Shown: in pieces, positions 1 through 6,124 of the stretch
Layout: every line of letters begins with the position of its first letter
Position numbering within the stretch: position 1 is the stretch's first letter
Source of the DNA: Nitrospiraceae bacterium
GTDB lineage: Bacteria; Nitrospirota; Nitrospiria; Nitrospirales; Nitrospiraceae
Direction: 5' to 3'
Length of the DNA stretch: 7,662 nucleotides
Assembly (NCBI GenBank): GCA_014534095.1
Contig: JACVSD010000077.1
Location: 1-7,662 of the forward strand
Position numbers and translations under genes: made by a program
The notes under the pieces: model-generated
Database searches by the model: none
Told to the model about the DNA's origin: nothing
What the model saw: the letters and a program-made list of their open reading frames with translations, nothing else

Positions 1-578
1 CGGTCCATAAACGTGGCATGTGGCGCATGCGGATGGCGTTCATAGTAGGTTGCGTCCTGGAGTGACATGAAGGGGCCTGACCAATACGTGAGAAGCGCCT
101 CGGTGTCGCCGAATTGGAACCAGTCGCTCACGTGATAAGGCAGTTGCTCGAACATGGACGGATCGAGGGTGAAGAGCGACGAGGCGACGATGCGGGGCCG
201 GGTGCCGGCCTCCTGGACGCGCGCATAGAGCGCGAGGAAAGAGGCATGGTCGAGCGAGCAATCGGTCCGCAGCTTGATGGCGTAGCGCGTCTCCGCCTCG
301 CGCAGTCCTTGTCGGGTGGACAGGATTTGACGATTGACGTTGTTCGGTGTCGCTGCGCCATCGCGCCGTTTGATGCCCGGGAGACCACCCGGATCCTCGG
401 ACACGACGACGTGGTCGACATCAAGGGATGAAACCGGACTGTCTCTCCAGGTGCTGAGCACGTATCGACTGCGCGGCAGCACCTGCCTGGTGCGCCGTAG
501 GCACTCGGCAGTGCCCGCAGGGCCGGAGAGAACAGGCCCCTGAAACACGACGGTAATGTCCTGATCCGTGATCCGCAT
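1..578 (-). CDS. WavE-family polysaccharide/LPS biosynthesis protein, partial (C-terminus beyond window)
   Basis: This gene starts at ATG 578, four bases after the stop of the upstream gene, and stays open for 192 codons to the window edge. I translated it by hand. The protein matches the pattern of the WavE family (Pfam WavE, named from the Vibrio cholerae LPS core locus). VVFQGPV is at residues 10-16, YVLSTW at 39-44, VSEDPG at 59-64, an N-x-NRQ-x-x-ST-x-x-GL block at 79-92, YAIKLRTDCSL at 99-109 and a DWFQFGD segment at 152-158. WavE proteins act in the cytoplasm on LPS or surface glycans and are presumed glycosyltransferases; their chemistry is poorly defined. The family is roughly 300 residues or more, so about a third is missing here. 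There is no strong Shine-Dalgarno sequence, so translation is probably coupled to the preceding gene. The family call is confident; the substrate is unknown. Confidence 0.88.
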   Translation of the reverse strand, partial: MRITDQDITVVFQGPVLSGPAGTAECLRRTRQVLPRSRYVLSTWRDSPVSSLDVDHVVVSEDPGGLPGIKRRDGAATPNNVNRQILSTRQGLREAETRYAIKLRTDCSLDHASFLALYARVQEAGTRPRIVASSLFTLDPSMFEQLPYHVSDWFQFGDTEALLTYWSGPFMSLQDATYYERHPHAPHATFMD

Positions 579-582
579 CGGC

Positions 583-1599
583 TCAGCGCGTGATCCGGTG
601 GATCACTTTCCTGGTTAAGCGTTTCACGTCGCGCAGCAGGCTGCTCATCGGATTCTTTCGGAACCGTTCCCTCGCCTTGGCGTGGTAGCGGTCGACCAAT
701 GCAATCATGCTGGTGTCGGCGACATTCTGAACGAGTGGCATGCCGGGCCGATAGATTTCATAACACCATTCCGGGTGGTACACCGGTTTCAGGCCGTGCC
801 GCTGGCACAAGTGCAGGTAGAACACCGTCTCAGGCGAGGCGGGCACTTTGTTAGCGAGATAATCCGTCATCGCTTTCGTCAGCCCAGAGAAGCAGGTCAG
901 GTCGTCCCGCCGAAGGACGAAGATCTGGTCGTTGAAATGGATGTGATCCCCGCCTTGGAGGTAATCGCCGGTCGCCACATTTTTGTAGTAAAGCACCCGT
1001 GCGTTGATCAAGAACTTCTTGCCCCACTCGTCAAATCCTTCTCCCGAAGGCACATGGATCTGCCCCGTTCTCCCGCCGACTTTGATGGGGGAGAAGAAGG
1101 CGAGATCCGGCCGAGTGATGATGACGTAGTCGTAACGGACCTGATGGTCACGTTCATACTCTTCCAACAGGTGCACCGCCCCTTCCATATTGAAGACCAT
1201 GGAAAACATGCGGGCGGGATTTAAACCGAAAATCCATTCCTGACGATCGACAATTGCCGCCTGCCGGACGAACTCCTCCTGCTCGACCGTATGCAGCCTA
1301 TATTGACGGAGGGCTGGCGCGTACGCGGAGACAAAGGCATCTTTCGGCACGGGGTTGACCGCGTCGACTTTGCCCTTGGGATTGATCTTTATATTGCCGA
1401 ACATATCCGGTTGCCCTTTGTGCGCCACACTGGGCGTGTCCGAGGCTTCCGGGCCGAAATAGAAGACATCGGCATTGTTGGGACTGACCACGTGGCGATG
1501 AAAGGACGGGGCGGTGATCCGGAACGTCCGCAGCATCCCGTATAACAGGATGGCGACTTTCGGGGCGGCGGCTTTTGGCAGTTGGGTTGAATCAGTCAT
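583..1599 (-). CDS. Unassigned polysaccharide-locus protein, possible glycosyltransferase
   Basis: The protein has 338 residues, with no signal peptide and no obvious membrane segment. I do not recognise a characterised family. It opens with a hydrophobic strand, VAILLYGMLRTF (residues 15-26), followed by a histidine-containing helix and ADVFYFG (43-49), like the first strands of a nucleotide-sugar-binding fold. YDYVIITRPDLAFF (156-169) resembles the R-x-D strand of GT-A-like and WavE-like enzymes, and NDQIFVLR (223-230) resembles the later 'DQ' segment of such proteins. The C-terminus is basic (about 310-338, rich in Arg and Lys) and could contact membrane lipid. ATG 1599 is preferred because GAGG (1606-1609) lies six bases upstream; a GTG at 1611 is in frame but has its purine tract directly against it. 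It sits between a nucleotidyltransferase fusion and the WavE gene, so a role in glycan assembly or substitution is the best inference. Being a gene is near certain; the function is uncertain. Confidence 0.85.
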   Translation of the reverse strand: MTDSTQLPKAAAPKVAILLYGMLRTFRITAPSFHRHVVSPNNADVFYFGPEASDTPSVAHKGQPDMFGNIKINPKGKVDAVNPVPKDAFVSAYAPALRQYRLHTVEQEEFVRQAAIVDRQEWIFGLNPARMFSMVFNMEGAVHLLEEYERDHQVRYDYVIITRPDLAFFSPIKVGGRTGQIHVPSGEGFDEWGKKFLINARVLYYKNVATGDYLQGGDHIHFNDQIFVLRRDDLTCFSGLTKAMTDYLANKVPASPETVFYLHLCQRHGLKPVYHPEWCYEIYRPGMPLVQNVADTSMIALVDRYHAKARERFRKNPMSSLLRDVKRLTRKVIHRITR

Positions 1600-1605
1600 T
1601 GGTGT

Positions 1606-1609
1606 CCTC
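1606..1609 (-). promoter_or_regulatory. Shine-Dalgarno GAGG deciding the start at 1599
   Basis: GAGG lies six bases before ATG 1599. It overlaps the alternative in-frame GTG (1611-1609), so both starts cannot be used equally. This favours the ATG and a 338-residue product. Confidence 0.55.
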
Positions 1610-1616
1610 ACCCTCG

Positions 1617-2789
1617 TCAGTCGTTCCGCTGCTTCCGTGGTTCGACCAGGGCCGCGCAGTCATCCGGTTTCGTTGCCGCCCGGTCGGCCAGGCGCTGGAT
1701 GGCCTGGGCATTGGCCGGATCGGCTTCGGCCGTTGCCAGATCGTCCGGCGTGCCAAAGCTGATGAAACGTTCCACTTCGGAACCACGCACGGTATACCCC
1801 TGTTCGATCATTCGGTTGTACAACGGACCCAGGTAATATTCGCCGTTGGTTCGCTCGTCGCTGCGTATGGCGTCTTCGATGAGGTGGAAGAGTTGGACGG
1901 AGGATCGAAAATAATAGGTGCCGGTCGAGGCATGCGGCGAAATAGGGTCTTTTTCGGTGACCCGCGTCACCCGCCCGTCCTGATCCATGGCGGCATAGCT
2001 CCATTTCGTGCCGGTCCCGTGAAACAGCAATAGACCGCCGTCTGCAGCCGGAGGAAAGTCGGCAAAGCTCCGGACTTCAAATGCGCTATCCGCGTTGTGC
2101 ACGAGCACGGGCAGATGGAAGGCGAGGTCATGTTTTGCGTACAGCACGGTTTCGGCCTGGCCGCGGGTCAGGTCGTCGATTTCCACCACGATGGGACGAT
2201 AGGCCTGAAACACCTGCTCGATATCGCGGCGCAGCATGGCCGCATGCTGGTCTCGGCGGATGATGCAGATCAATCGCTCCGCCAGGTGTAAGGGCAGCGA
2301 CCGGACGGCATGGCGATACATCGGCTCGCCAAACGCCGGGATCAGCGGCTTAGGGAGGGCATATCCGGCGCGACTGAAACGCGACCCGGCGCCCGCCATG
2401 GCCACCACCAGGTTGAGTTTTTGCCGCTCGACATCTGCCTGACGGACCAGCTTATCGGGACTCATCGAATACCAATTTCCTGAGAAGGCCATCGCTTTGT
2501 CGTCGACATACAAGTCGGCGTGCGGCTTTCCAAACCAAAGTTCGTCATACTCGATGCCGTGCCGGGAAAGCCATTCGATCAGTGTGGGCCCTTGCCGTGC
2601 CACGACCAGGCCGACATTGGCCCCGCAGGTTTTCATATGGCGGGCCGTCGCCAGGATTACATAATGTCCGGCCGCGCGGAGTGCTTTGATGGCTTCCGCG
2701 GCGTGCGGAAGGGGCCGCACCGTCGCGTAATCGTCCCCGTGACTCTTGATCTCACAGAGCGTGCCATCGACATCAAGGCAGATTCTCAC
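1617..2789 (-). CDS. Bifunctional HAD phosphatase (EcbF/BcbF-like) fused to a sugar/alcohol-phosphate nucleotidyltransferase
   Basis: The protein has 390 residues in two domains. Residues 1-105 form a small HAD phosphatase. DVDGT (6-10) supplies the Asp nucleophile and general acid, Thr48 sits in ATAR, Lys88 in FGKP, and the acidic pair is in YVDDKA (94-99). The pattern fits the EcbF/BcbF capsule-biosynthesis phosphatases. Residues about 125-355 form an NTP_transferase fold. The phosphate-binding loop is MAGAGSRF (131-138), Lys147 is in PKPLIP, the metal-binding Asp234 is in HNAD, TEK is at 278-280 and SFGTPDDL at 344-351. Both active sites look intact. The start is GTG 2789, overlapping the upstream gene by 17 bases. 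It is fixed by AAGGAGG (2796-2802) six bases upstream and by the HAD motif beginning at residue 6. The protein probably removes a phosphate from one intermediate and activates another with a nucleotide. The substrate cannot be read from sequence. Confidence 0.92.
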   Translation of the reverse strand: MRICLDVDGTLCEIKSHGDDYATVRPLPHAAEAIKALRAAGHYVILATARHMKTCGANVGLVVARQGPTLIEWLSRHGIEYDELWFGKPHADLYVDDKAMAFSGNWYSMSPDKLVRQADVERQKLNLVVAMAGAGSRFSRAGYALPKPLIPAFGEPMYRHAVRSLPLHLAERLICIIRRDQHAAMLRRDIEQVFQAYRPIVVEIDDLTRGQAETVLYAKHDLAFHLPVLVHNADSAFEVRSFADFPPAADGGLLLFHGTGTKWSYAAMDQDGRVTRVTEKDPISPHASTGTYYFRSSVQLFHLIEDAIRSDERTNGEYYLGPLYNRMIEQGYTVRGSEVERFISFGTPDDLATAEADPANAQAIQRLADRAATKPDDCAALVEPRKQRND

Positions 2790-4530
2790 CGAACGCCTCC
2801 TTCAAGAGCATCAGCCCTCTGAGATAGAGGGCGGTCTGCCGTTTCGCGTCATCGCAGTGGAACGGCAGCATCGTCAGGAACAGCAGGGCCTCCAACGTGA
2901 GCAGGTCTCGGATACTGTACCCGGTGGCACTGCACAATAATTCGAAGAGCACCCTTTCCGCGTCGCCGGCCGAATCCGAGCGCAGGAGCGCCATGTCGTA
3001 ACAGTGCTCTCCCAGGACCGACAGTTGATACATCTCGTGCAGGATGAAGTCGTAGCCCCCGTGGAACGAGTGCAGGAGCTTCGCCATGTCATATCGCGGG
3101 TCGCCATGGCACCCCTCTTCAAAAAAGTCTCCCCGGGGATCGATGAATTTGATCAAGCTGGTCCGGGGGTCGTACAGGATATTGCTGCAGCACAGGTCCC
3201 CGTGGATCACGCTGGTCGTGCAACGCTCCGCCATATGACGGATGCGCGCCTGGATCGCGGGGCGGCAGGCCTGCCAGCCTGCGTACGGAATACCGTTGAT
3301 GACGACCTCATTCGCATCCAAGAGCGGTAAAATTGCCGTGAGCCGGGACCGCTCATTGAGCCGCTTCTCCGTCTTATTCCAGTAAAAGTCGTACACGCGT
3401 TCGGGCTCGACCTCCTGTTCGGCTCTGGACCGAAACGCTTTGTGGATGGACAGGATCTTCACAAGCACCTGATGCCAGACCGTCTTCGGCACCTCATAAA
3501 AGACGAGATACTCGGAAAGTGTCTTGTAGCCGTAATATTCGATCGTGTAGGAGACTTCCTTGCCCAAGCGGGATTCCAGCATCCGCGGGAAGTAGACGGT
3601 GAGTTCCTTCGGGAGCCGGTTGTAGTAGTTGATCTCTTGTAGCAGCTTTTCCTGGTTGCGGCCCCGCTTGGTGATCAGGCCGCGCATTTCGTCGATATCC
3701 AAATTATTGCATTCTCTGGTGCCGAGGACATGGGTCCGAATGCGTGCGGAGGTATCGAGATGACCGAGATCGATCCAGGCTTCCACATCCCTCAGAGCGA
3801 TCTGCCGACCATACAGATGGAAGAAAAAGCCGCCCACGGTTGAGGCGGTGAGCGGACGCTGCTGGAGCGCCCGATGCATCGTGACGACGGAGGGCACGTA
3901 ATAGAGGCCGATATCGGTATAGGCCGCGTCCGAGGCGCCGGCCGTTCGTTGGGTGGATTTGGTCCCGCCCCAGGCTTCCTCAAACAGATACCGGTCGTCC
4001 ATCACATGGATCGTGGAATATTTATCGGAATCGATATGGGCCGAGGTAAAGACCACCGGCTGCGCCCCGGGATCGAAACGTCCTACTTCATAATAGATAT
4101 CGCCGTGCGCGATGAGGGCGGCGCTGTCGTGGAGTCCTCCCTCCGTCACGGCATCCAGGGCGGCTTCCAGCGATTGGACCGGGGTGGCGCCCGGCTTGTT
4201 CGGTGCCCTCACGACCGACAAGGCCATCCGGCTTCCGAAAGCCGACCGGAGGAAGGCTTCCACGCGCTTCTCGCCTTCCGGTATGACGATGGTGACATCA
4301 CGCCCGCCTTGTTTGAGAAAGTTCAGTACCGTGATGTAGATCAACGGGCGGCCCATATACGGCAGCATGGCGGGCGAGGTGACGTCCATCAGGCTGACGA
4401 AGTCCTGCCGAACATGGCCAGCGGCGAGCAATACGAGCCGCATCGGCGTGATACGGGTCAGTTCCGGCGAGCGCTCGAGGGTGGCGGCTGCCGGGCTGGG
4501 CCGGTCTTGCGGGAAAGACGCCTCGTTCAT
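2773..4530 (-). CDS. Nucleotidyltransferase-like domain fused to APH/choline-kinase-like phosphotransferase
   Basis: The protein has 585 residues. After a 30-residue Pro/Ser-rich tail, residues about 31-265 look like an NTP_transferase fold: RLVLLAAGHVRQDF (31-44), SPAMLPYMGRPLI (52-64), a likely metal Asp in HGDIYYE (142-148) and WIDLGHLDT (252-260). The loop lacks the usual G-x-G-x-R, so the domain is divergent. Residues about 285-585 are a protein-kinase-like small-molecule phosphotransferase. The Brenner motif HGDLCCSN (443-450) gives catalytic Asp445 and metal-binding Asn450. FIDPRGDF (462-469) gives metal-binding Asp464, and GDPRYDMAKL (476-485) follows. The start at ATG 4530 forms an ATGA overlap with the ATPase stop and has AAGGAG eight bases upstream. 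The open frame continues to 4764, but that part lies inside the ATPase gene. It probably phosphorylates and activates a sugar or small alcohol for glycan modification; the substrate is unknown. Confidence 0.92.
   Translation of the reverse strand: MNEASFPQDRPSPAAATLERSPELTRITPMRLVLLAAGHVRQDFVSLMDVTSPAMLPYMGRPLIYITVLNFLKQGGRDVTIVIPEGEKRVEAFLRSAFGSRMALSVVRAPNKPGATPVQSLEAALDAVTEGGLHDSAALIAHGDIYYEVGRFDPGAQPVVFTSAHIDSDKYSTIHVMDDRYLFEEAWGGTKSTQRTAGASDAAYTDIGLYYVPSVVTMHRALQQRPLTASTVGGFFFHLYGRQIALRDVEAWIDLGHLDTSARIRTHVLGTRECNNLDIDEMRGLITKRGRNQEKLLQEINYYNRLPKELTVYFPRMLESRLGKEVSYTIEYYGYKTLSEYLVFYEVPKTVWHQVLVKILSIHKAFRSRAEQEVEPERVYDFYWNKTEKRLNERSRLTAILPLLDANEVVINGIPYAGWQACRPAIQARIRHMAERCTTSVIHGDLCCSNILYDPRTSLIKFIDPRGDFFEEGCHGDPRYDMAKLLHSFHGGYDFILHEMYQLSVLGEHCYDMALLRSDSAGDAERVLFELLCSATGYSIRDLLTLEALLFLTMLPFHCDDAKRQTALYLRGLMLLKEAFGENLP
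2796..2802 (-). promoter_or_regulatory. Strong Shine-Dalgarno AAGGAGG for the GTG start at 2789
   Basis: This is a complete AAGGAGG, six bases before GTG 2789 and inside the coding end of the upstream gene. It is the best ribosome site in the window and compensates for the GTG start. It supports independent re-initiation rather than read-through only. Confidence 0.75.
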
Positions 4531-5297
4531 GTCGTGCGCTCCTTCAATGGTATGGATCCGTCCGACGGATAGAGTCCGCCCCCGGGCGGGTCTTGCCAGG
4601 TGGATTGGATACGGCCATGTTCCAGATGCATCACCCGATTGCACATATCCTTGAGCAGCTGCTCGGAATGCGATGCGAGTACCAGAATCTTCGAGCGGGA
4701 GAGAAATTGCATCAGCCGGTCCTGCGCCCGTTTCTGGAAATCCGCATCGCCGACTGCGAGCCATTCATCCATCAGGACGATGTCGGCGTCCACGGCCGTC
4801 GAAATGGCGAAGCCCAGCCGCATGTGCATGCCGCTCGAATACGTCCGCACCGGCATCGACAGAAAGTCCCCGAGCTCCGTGAACTCGGCGACATCGTCGA
4901 GTAACCGGTCGGTCTCTCGGCGCGTGAGGCCCAAGAGAATGCCCCGCATCCGGATATTCTCGATGCCGCTCGCTTCCCCTTCCATGCCCAGATTCAAGTC
5001 GATCAGTGAGGCGACCCGGCCCGTGACGTCGAGACGGCCGGTCACCGGCCGGTAGACGCCGGCAAGGGCCCTCAACAGGGTCGTCTTGCCGGATCCGTTA
5101 TGGCCCCATAAGCCCAAGCGGTCGCCGGGCCTGAGTTCAAAGGACACATCATCCAGCGCACGGACGACGGTCAGGGCGCCACGATGGCCGATGCGCCCGC
5201 CCGTCGCGGACTGCAACAACTGTTGCTTCAGCGAGCGATGGCCCACGTTGTACATTGGAAATTCGATCGTCATGTGTTCCGCCTGCACCAGGGCCAT
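4527..5297 (-). CDS. Polysaccharide ABC exporter ATP-binding protein (Wzt/KpsT type, no C-terminal glycan-binding domain)
   Basis: This is the 256-residue cytoplasmic ATPase of a polysaccharide exporter. Walker A GHNGSGKT is at 65-72, a signature-type YSSGM at 153-157, Walker B IVLMDEWL at 173-180, a D-loop-like AVGDADF at 181-187 and the switch His210 in ASHS. The YSSGM followed by M-R-L-x-FA and the DEWLAVGD block are typical of Wzt/KpsT/TagH exporters. It pairs with the permease gene five bases upstream. It lacks the C-terminal domain of about 150-200 residues that recognises the glycan end in long Wzt proteins, so it resembles KpsT or short RfbE-type ATPases. The frame is open up to 5684, but that part overlaps the permease gene; homology begins only after Met1 or Met9. 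ATG 5297 has only a weak GGAT upstream. ATG 5273 (Met9), preceded by AGGCGG five bases away, is a real alternative. Confidence 0.95.
   Translation of the reverse strand: MALVQAEHMTIEFPMYNVGHRSLKQQLLQSATGGRIGHRGALTVVRALDDVSFELRPGDRLGLWGHNGSGKTTLLRALAGVYRPVTGRLDVTGRVASLIDLNLGMEGEASGIENIRMRGILLGLTRRETDRLLDDVAEFTELGDFLSMPVRTYSSGMHMRLGFAISTAVDADIVLMDEWLAVGDADFQKRAQDRLMQFLSRSKILVLASHSEQLLKDMCNRVMHLEHGRIQSTWQDPPGGGLYPSDGSIPLKERTT
4539..4544 (-). promoter_or_regulatory. Shine-Dalgarno AAGGAG deciding the start at 4530
   Basis: AAGGAG lies eight bases before ATG 4530, within the last codons of the ATPase gene. No comparable site precedes the internal ATG at 4443 (Met30), so the 585-residue form is preferred over one starting at the nucleotidyltransferase loop. 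Confidence 0.65.
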
Positions 5298-5302
5298 CGT
5301 TT

Positions 5303-6124
5303 TTACATCCAATAGGCAATGCGGTCTCGTTCCCGCCCCAACAGCCACAAGGCCAGTGCGCCCATGACGAGGATCGAGGCCGCGGACCAGACGTAATGGA
5401 TCCCCGCGGGGAGTTGACCCAGGAGGGGCTGCCGGATCACTTGAATCCAATGAAACAGGGGATTCAAGTCGGCCAGCCAGGCCTTGGAACGCAACGCCGA
5501 CGGTTCCCAGAGGATGGGAGTCAAAAAAAAAGCGATTTGCAGCAGGCTGGCCACAATCGGCGGCAGATCCCGGAAGCGCGCGCACACAATGGCCACAATA
5601 ATGGAAAGGCAGACCGACCCCACAGCCACGAGTGCGAGGCCGATCAGCGTCAACCAGGCCGTCAGGTGGAAACCCGTGCCGCACAATACGAGGACGGCCA
5701 CCACCACGACGGCGTTGTGCGCGAGGATCAAGCCGTTACGCACCGCCAGGCGAAGCAGATAGGCGGGATAGGGCAGCCGCGTTTGTTTGATGATGTGCTC
5801 GAATTGCGTAAAGCCGGTGCAGGCGTCGTTGATTTGGGCGGAGATCCAGGTCCAGGCGACCAGTCCGATCGCAAAGTAGGGAAGATACGTCGTGATTTGA
5901 AGCTGGAAGATCTGCGACCAAAGCAATCCCAGCACGGCGATCGTCACGGCCGTACTGGCCGTCAGCCACCACGGGCCCAAAAAAGACCGGCGATAGCGGA
6001 GACGGATATCCTGCCATCCGCAGTACGCCCAGGTATCTCGCCACTGGAGCGCGCCGATGACTTCATGCAGTCCGCGCGCGACATATTGCCCTAAGCCGAG
6101 CCGGAGCACGTTCACGGCTTCCAT
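5303..6124 (-). CDS. Polysaccharide ABC exporter permease (Wzm/KpsM type, ABC-2 family)
   Basis: This is a 273-residue inner-membrane permease of the ABC-2 polysaccharide-export family. The N-terminal interface helix carries the family pattern: W-x-D-I-R-x-RYRRS-x-LGP-x-W at about 37-53. About six hydrophobic segments follow (roughly 54-74, 80-98, 122-147, 154-180, 190-206 and 246-263). CARFRDLPPI (181-190), FFLTPILWEP (199-208) and the NP at 221-222 are classic Wzm/KpsM signatures. Two subunits with two copies of the neighbouring ATPase would form the pore that carries the lipid-linked or growing glycan to the periplasm. ATG 6124 overlaps the end of the GT4 gene by 13 bases and has GGAGG (6132-6136) seven bases upstream. 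Oddity: codons 198-201 contain nine consecutive T residues, in frame as a slippery heptamer (see findings). The reading frame itself is intact. Confidence 0.95.
   Translation of the reverse strand: MEAVNVLRLGLGQYVARGLHEVIGALQWRDTWAYCGWQDIRLRYRRSFLGPWWLTASTAVTIAVLGLLWSQIFQLQITTYLPYFAIGLVAWTWISAQINDACTGFTQFEHIIKQTRLPYPAYLLRLAVRNGLILAHNAVVVVAVLVLCGTGFHLTAWLTLIGLALVAVGSVCLSIIVAIVCARFRDLPPIVASLLQIAFFLTPILWEPSALRSKAWLADLNPLFHWIQVIRQPLLGQLPAGIHYVWSAASILVMGALALWLLGRERDRIAYWM
5523..5531 (-). repeat. T9 homopolymer / U_UUU_UUU slippery heptamer inside the permease gene
   Basis: There are nine A residues on the plus strand, hence nine T in the coding strand, spanning the permease codons for Ala198, Phe199, Phe200 and Leu201. 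Read in the permease frame, the last base of GCT plus two TTT codons form T_TTT_TTT, the X_XXY_YYZ shape used for -1 frameshifting. The tract is plain in the sequence; whether it slips is inference. Confidence 0.9.

Noticed and set aside
682..1224. Plus-strand open frame (180 codons) opposite the 338-residue protein
   Set aside because: It would require a lone convergent gene inside the operon, and no motif is visible. The minus-strand frame has proper start signals and coupling.
1600..1611. GTG 1611 as start of the 338-residue protein
   Set aside because: Its purine tract abuts the start codon, while ATG 1599 has GAGG at six bases.
3874..4572. Plus-strand open frame (232 codons) opposite the nucleotidyltransferase domain
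   Set aside because: It is antisense to a domain-bearing gene, has low-complexity composition and no motif.
4531..4764. Upstream 78-codon extension of the kinase-fusion open frame
   Set aside because: It lies entirely within the ATPase gene. ATG 4530 gives an ATGA overlap with a good Shine-Dalgarno site.
5035..5051. CGGCCGGT / ACCGGCCG palindrome
   Set aside because: It is inside the conserved ATPase coding sequence, and a GC-rich palindrome is explained by the codons for a Thr-Gly-Arg repeat.
5298..5684. Upstream 129-codon extension of the ATPase open frame
   Set aside because: It overlaps the permease gene in another frame and shows no ABC motif. The ATPase homology begins after 5297, just five bases past the permease stop. 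It is kept only as the -1 frame in the slippage finding.
5255..6094. Long plus-strand open frame (279 codons) opposite the permease
   Set aside because: It is rich in His, Arg, Gln and Pro with no recognisable domain, and it is antisense to a clear membrane protein. This is typical of a shadow in GC-rich DNA.
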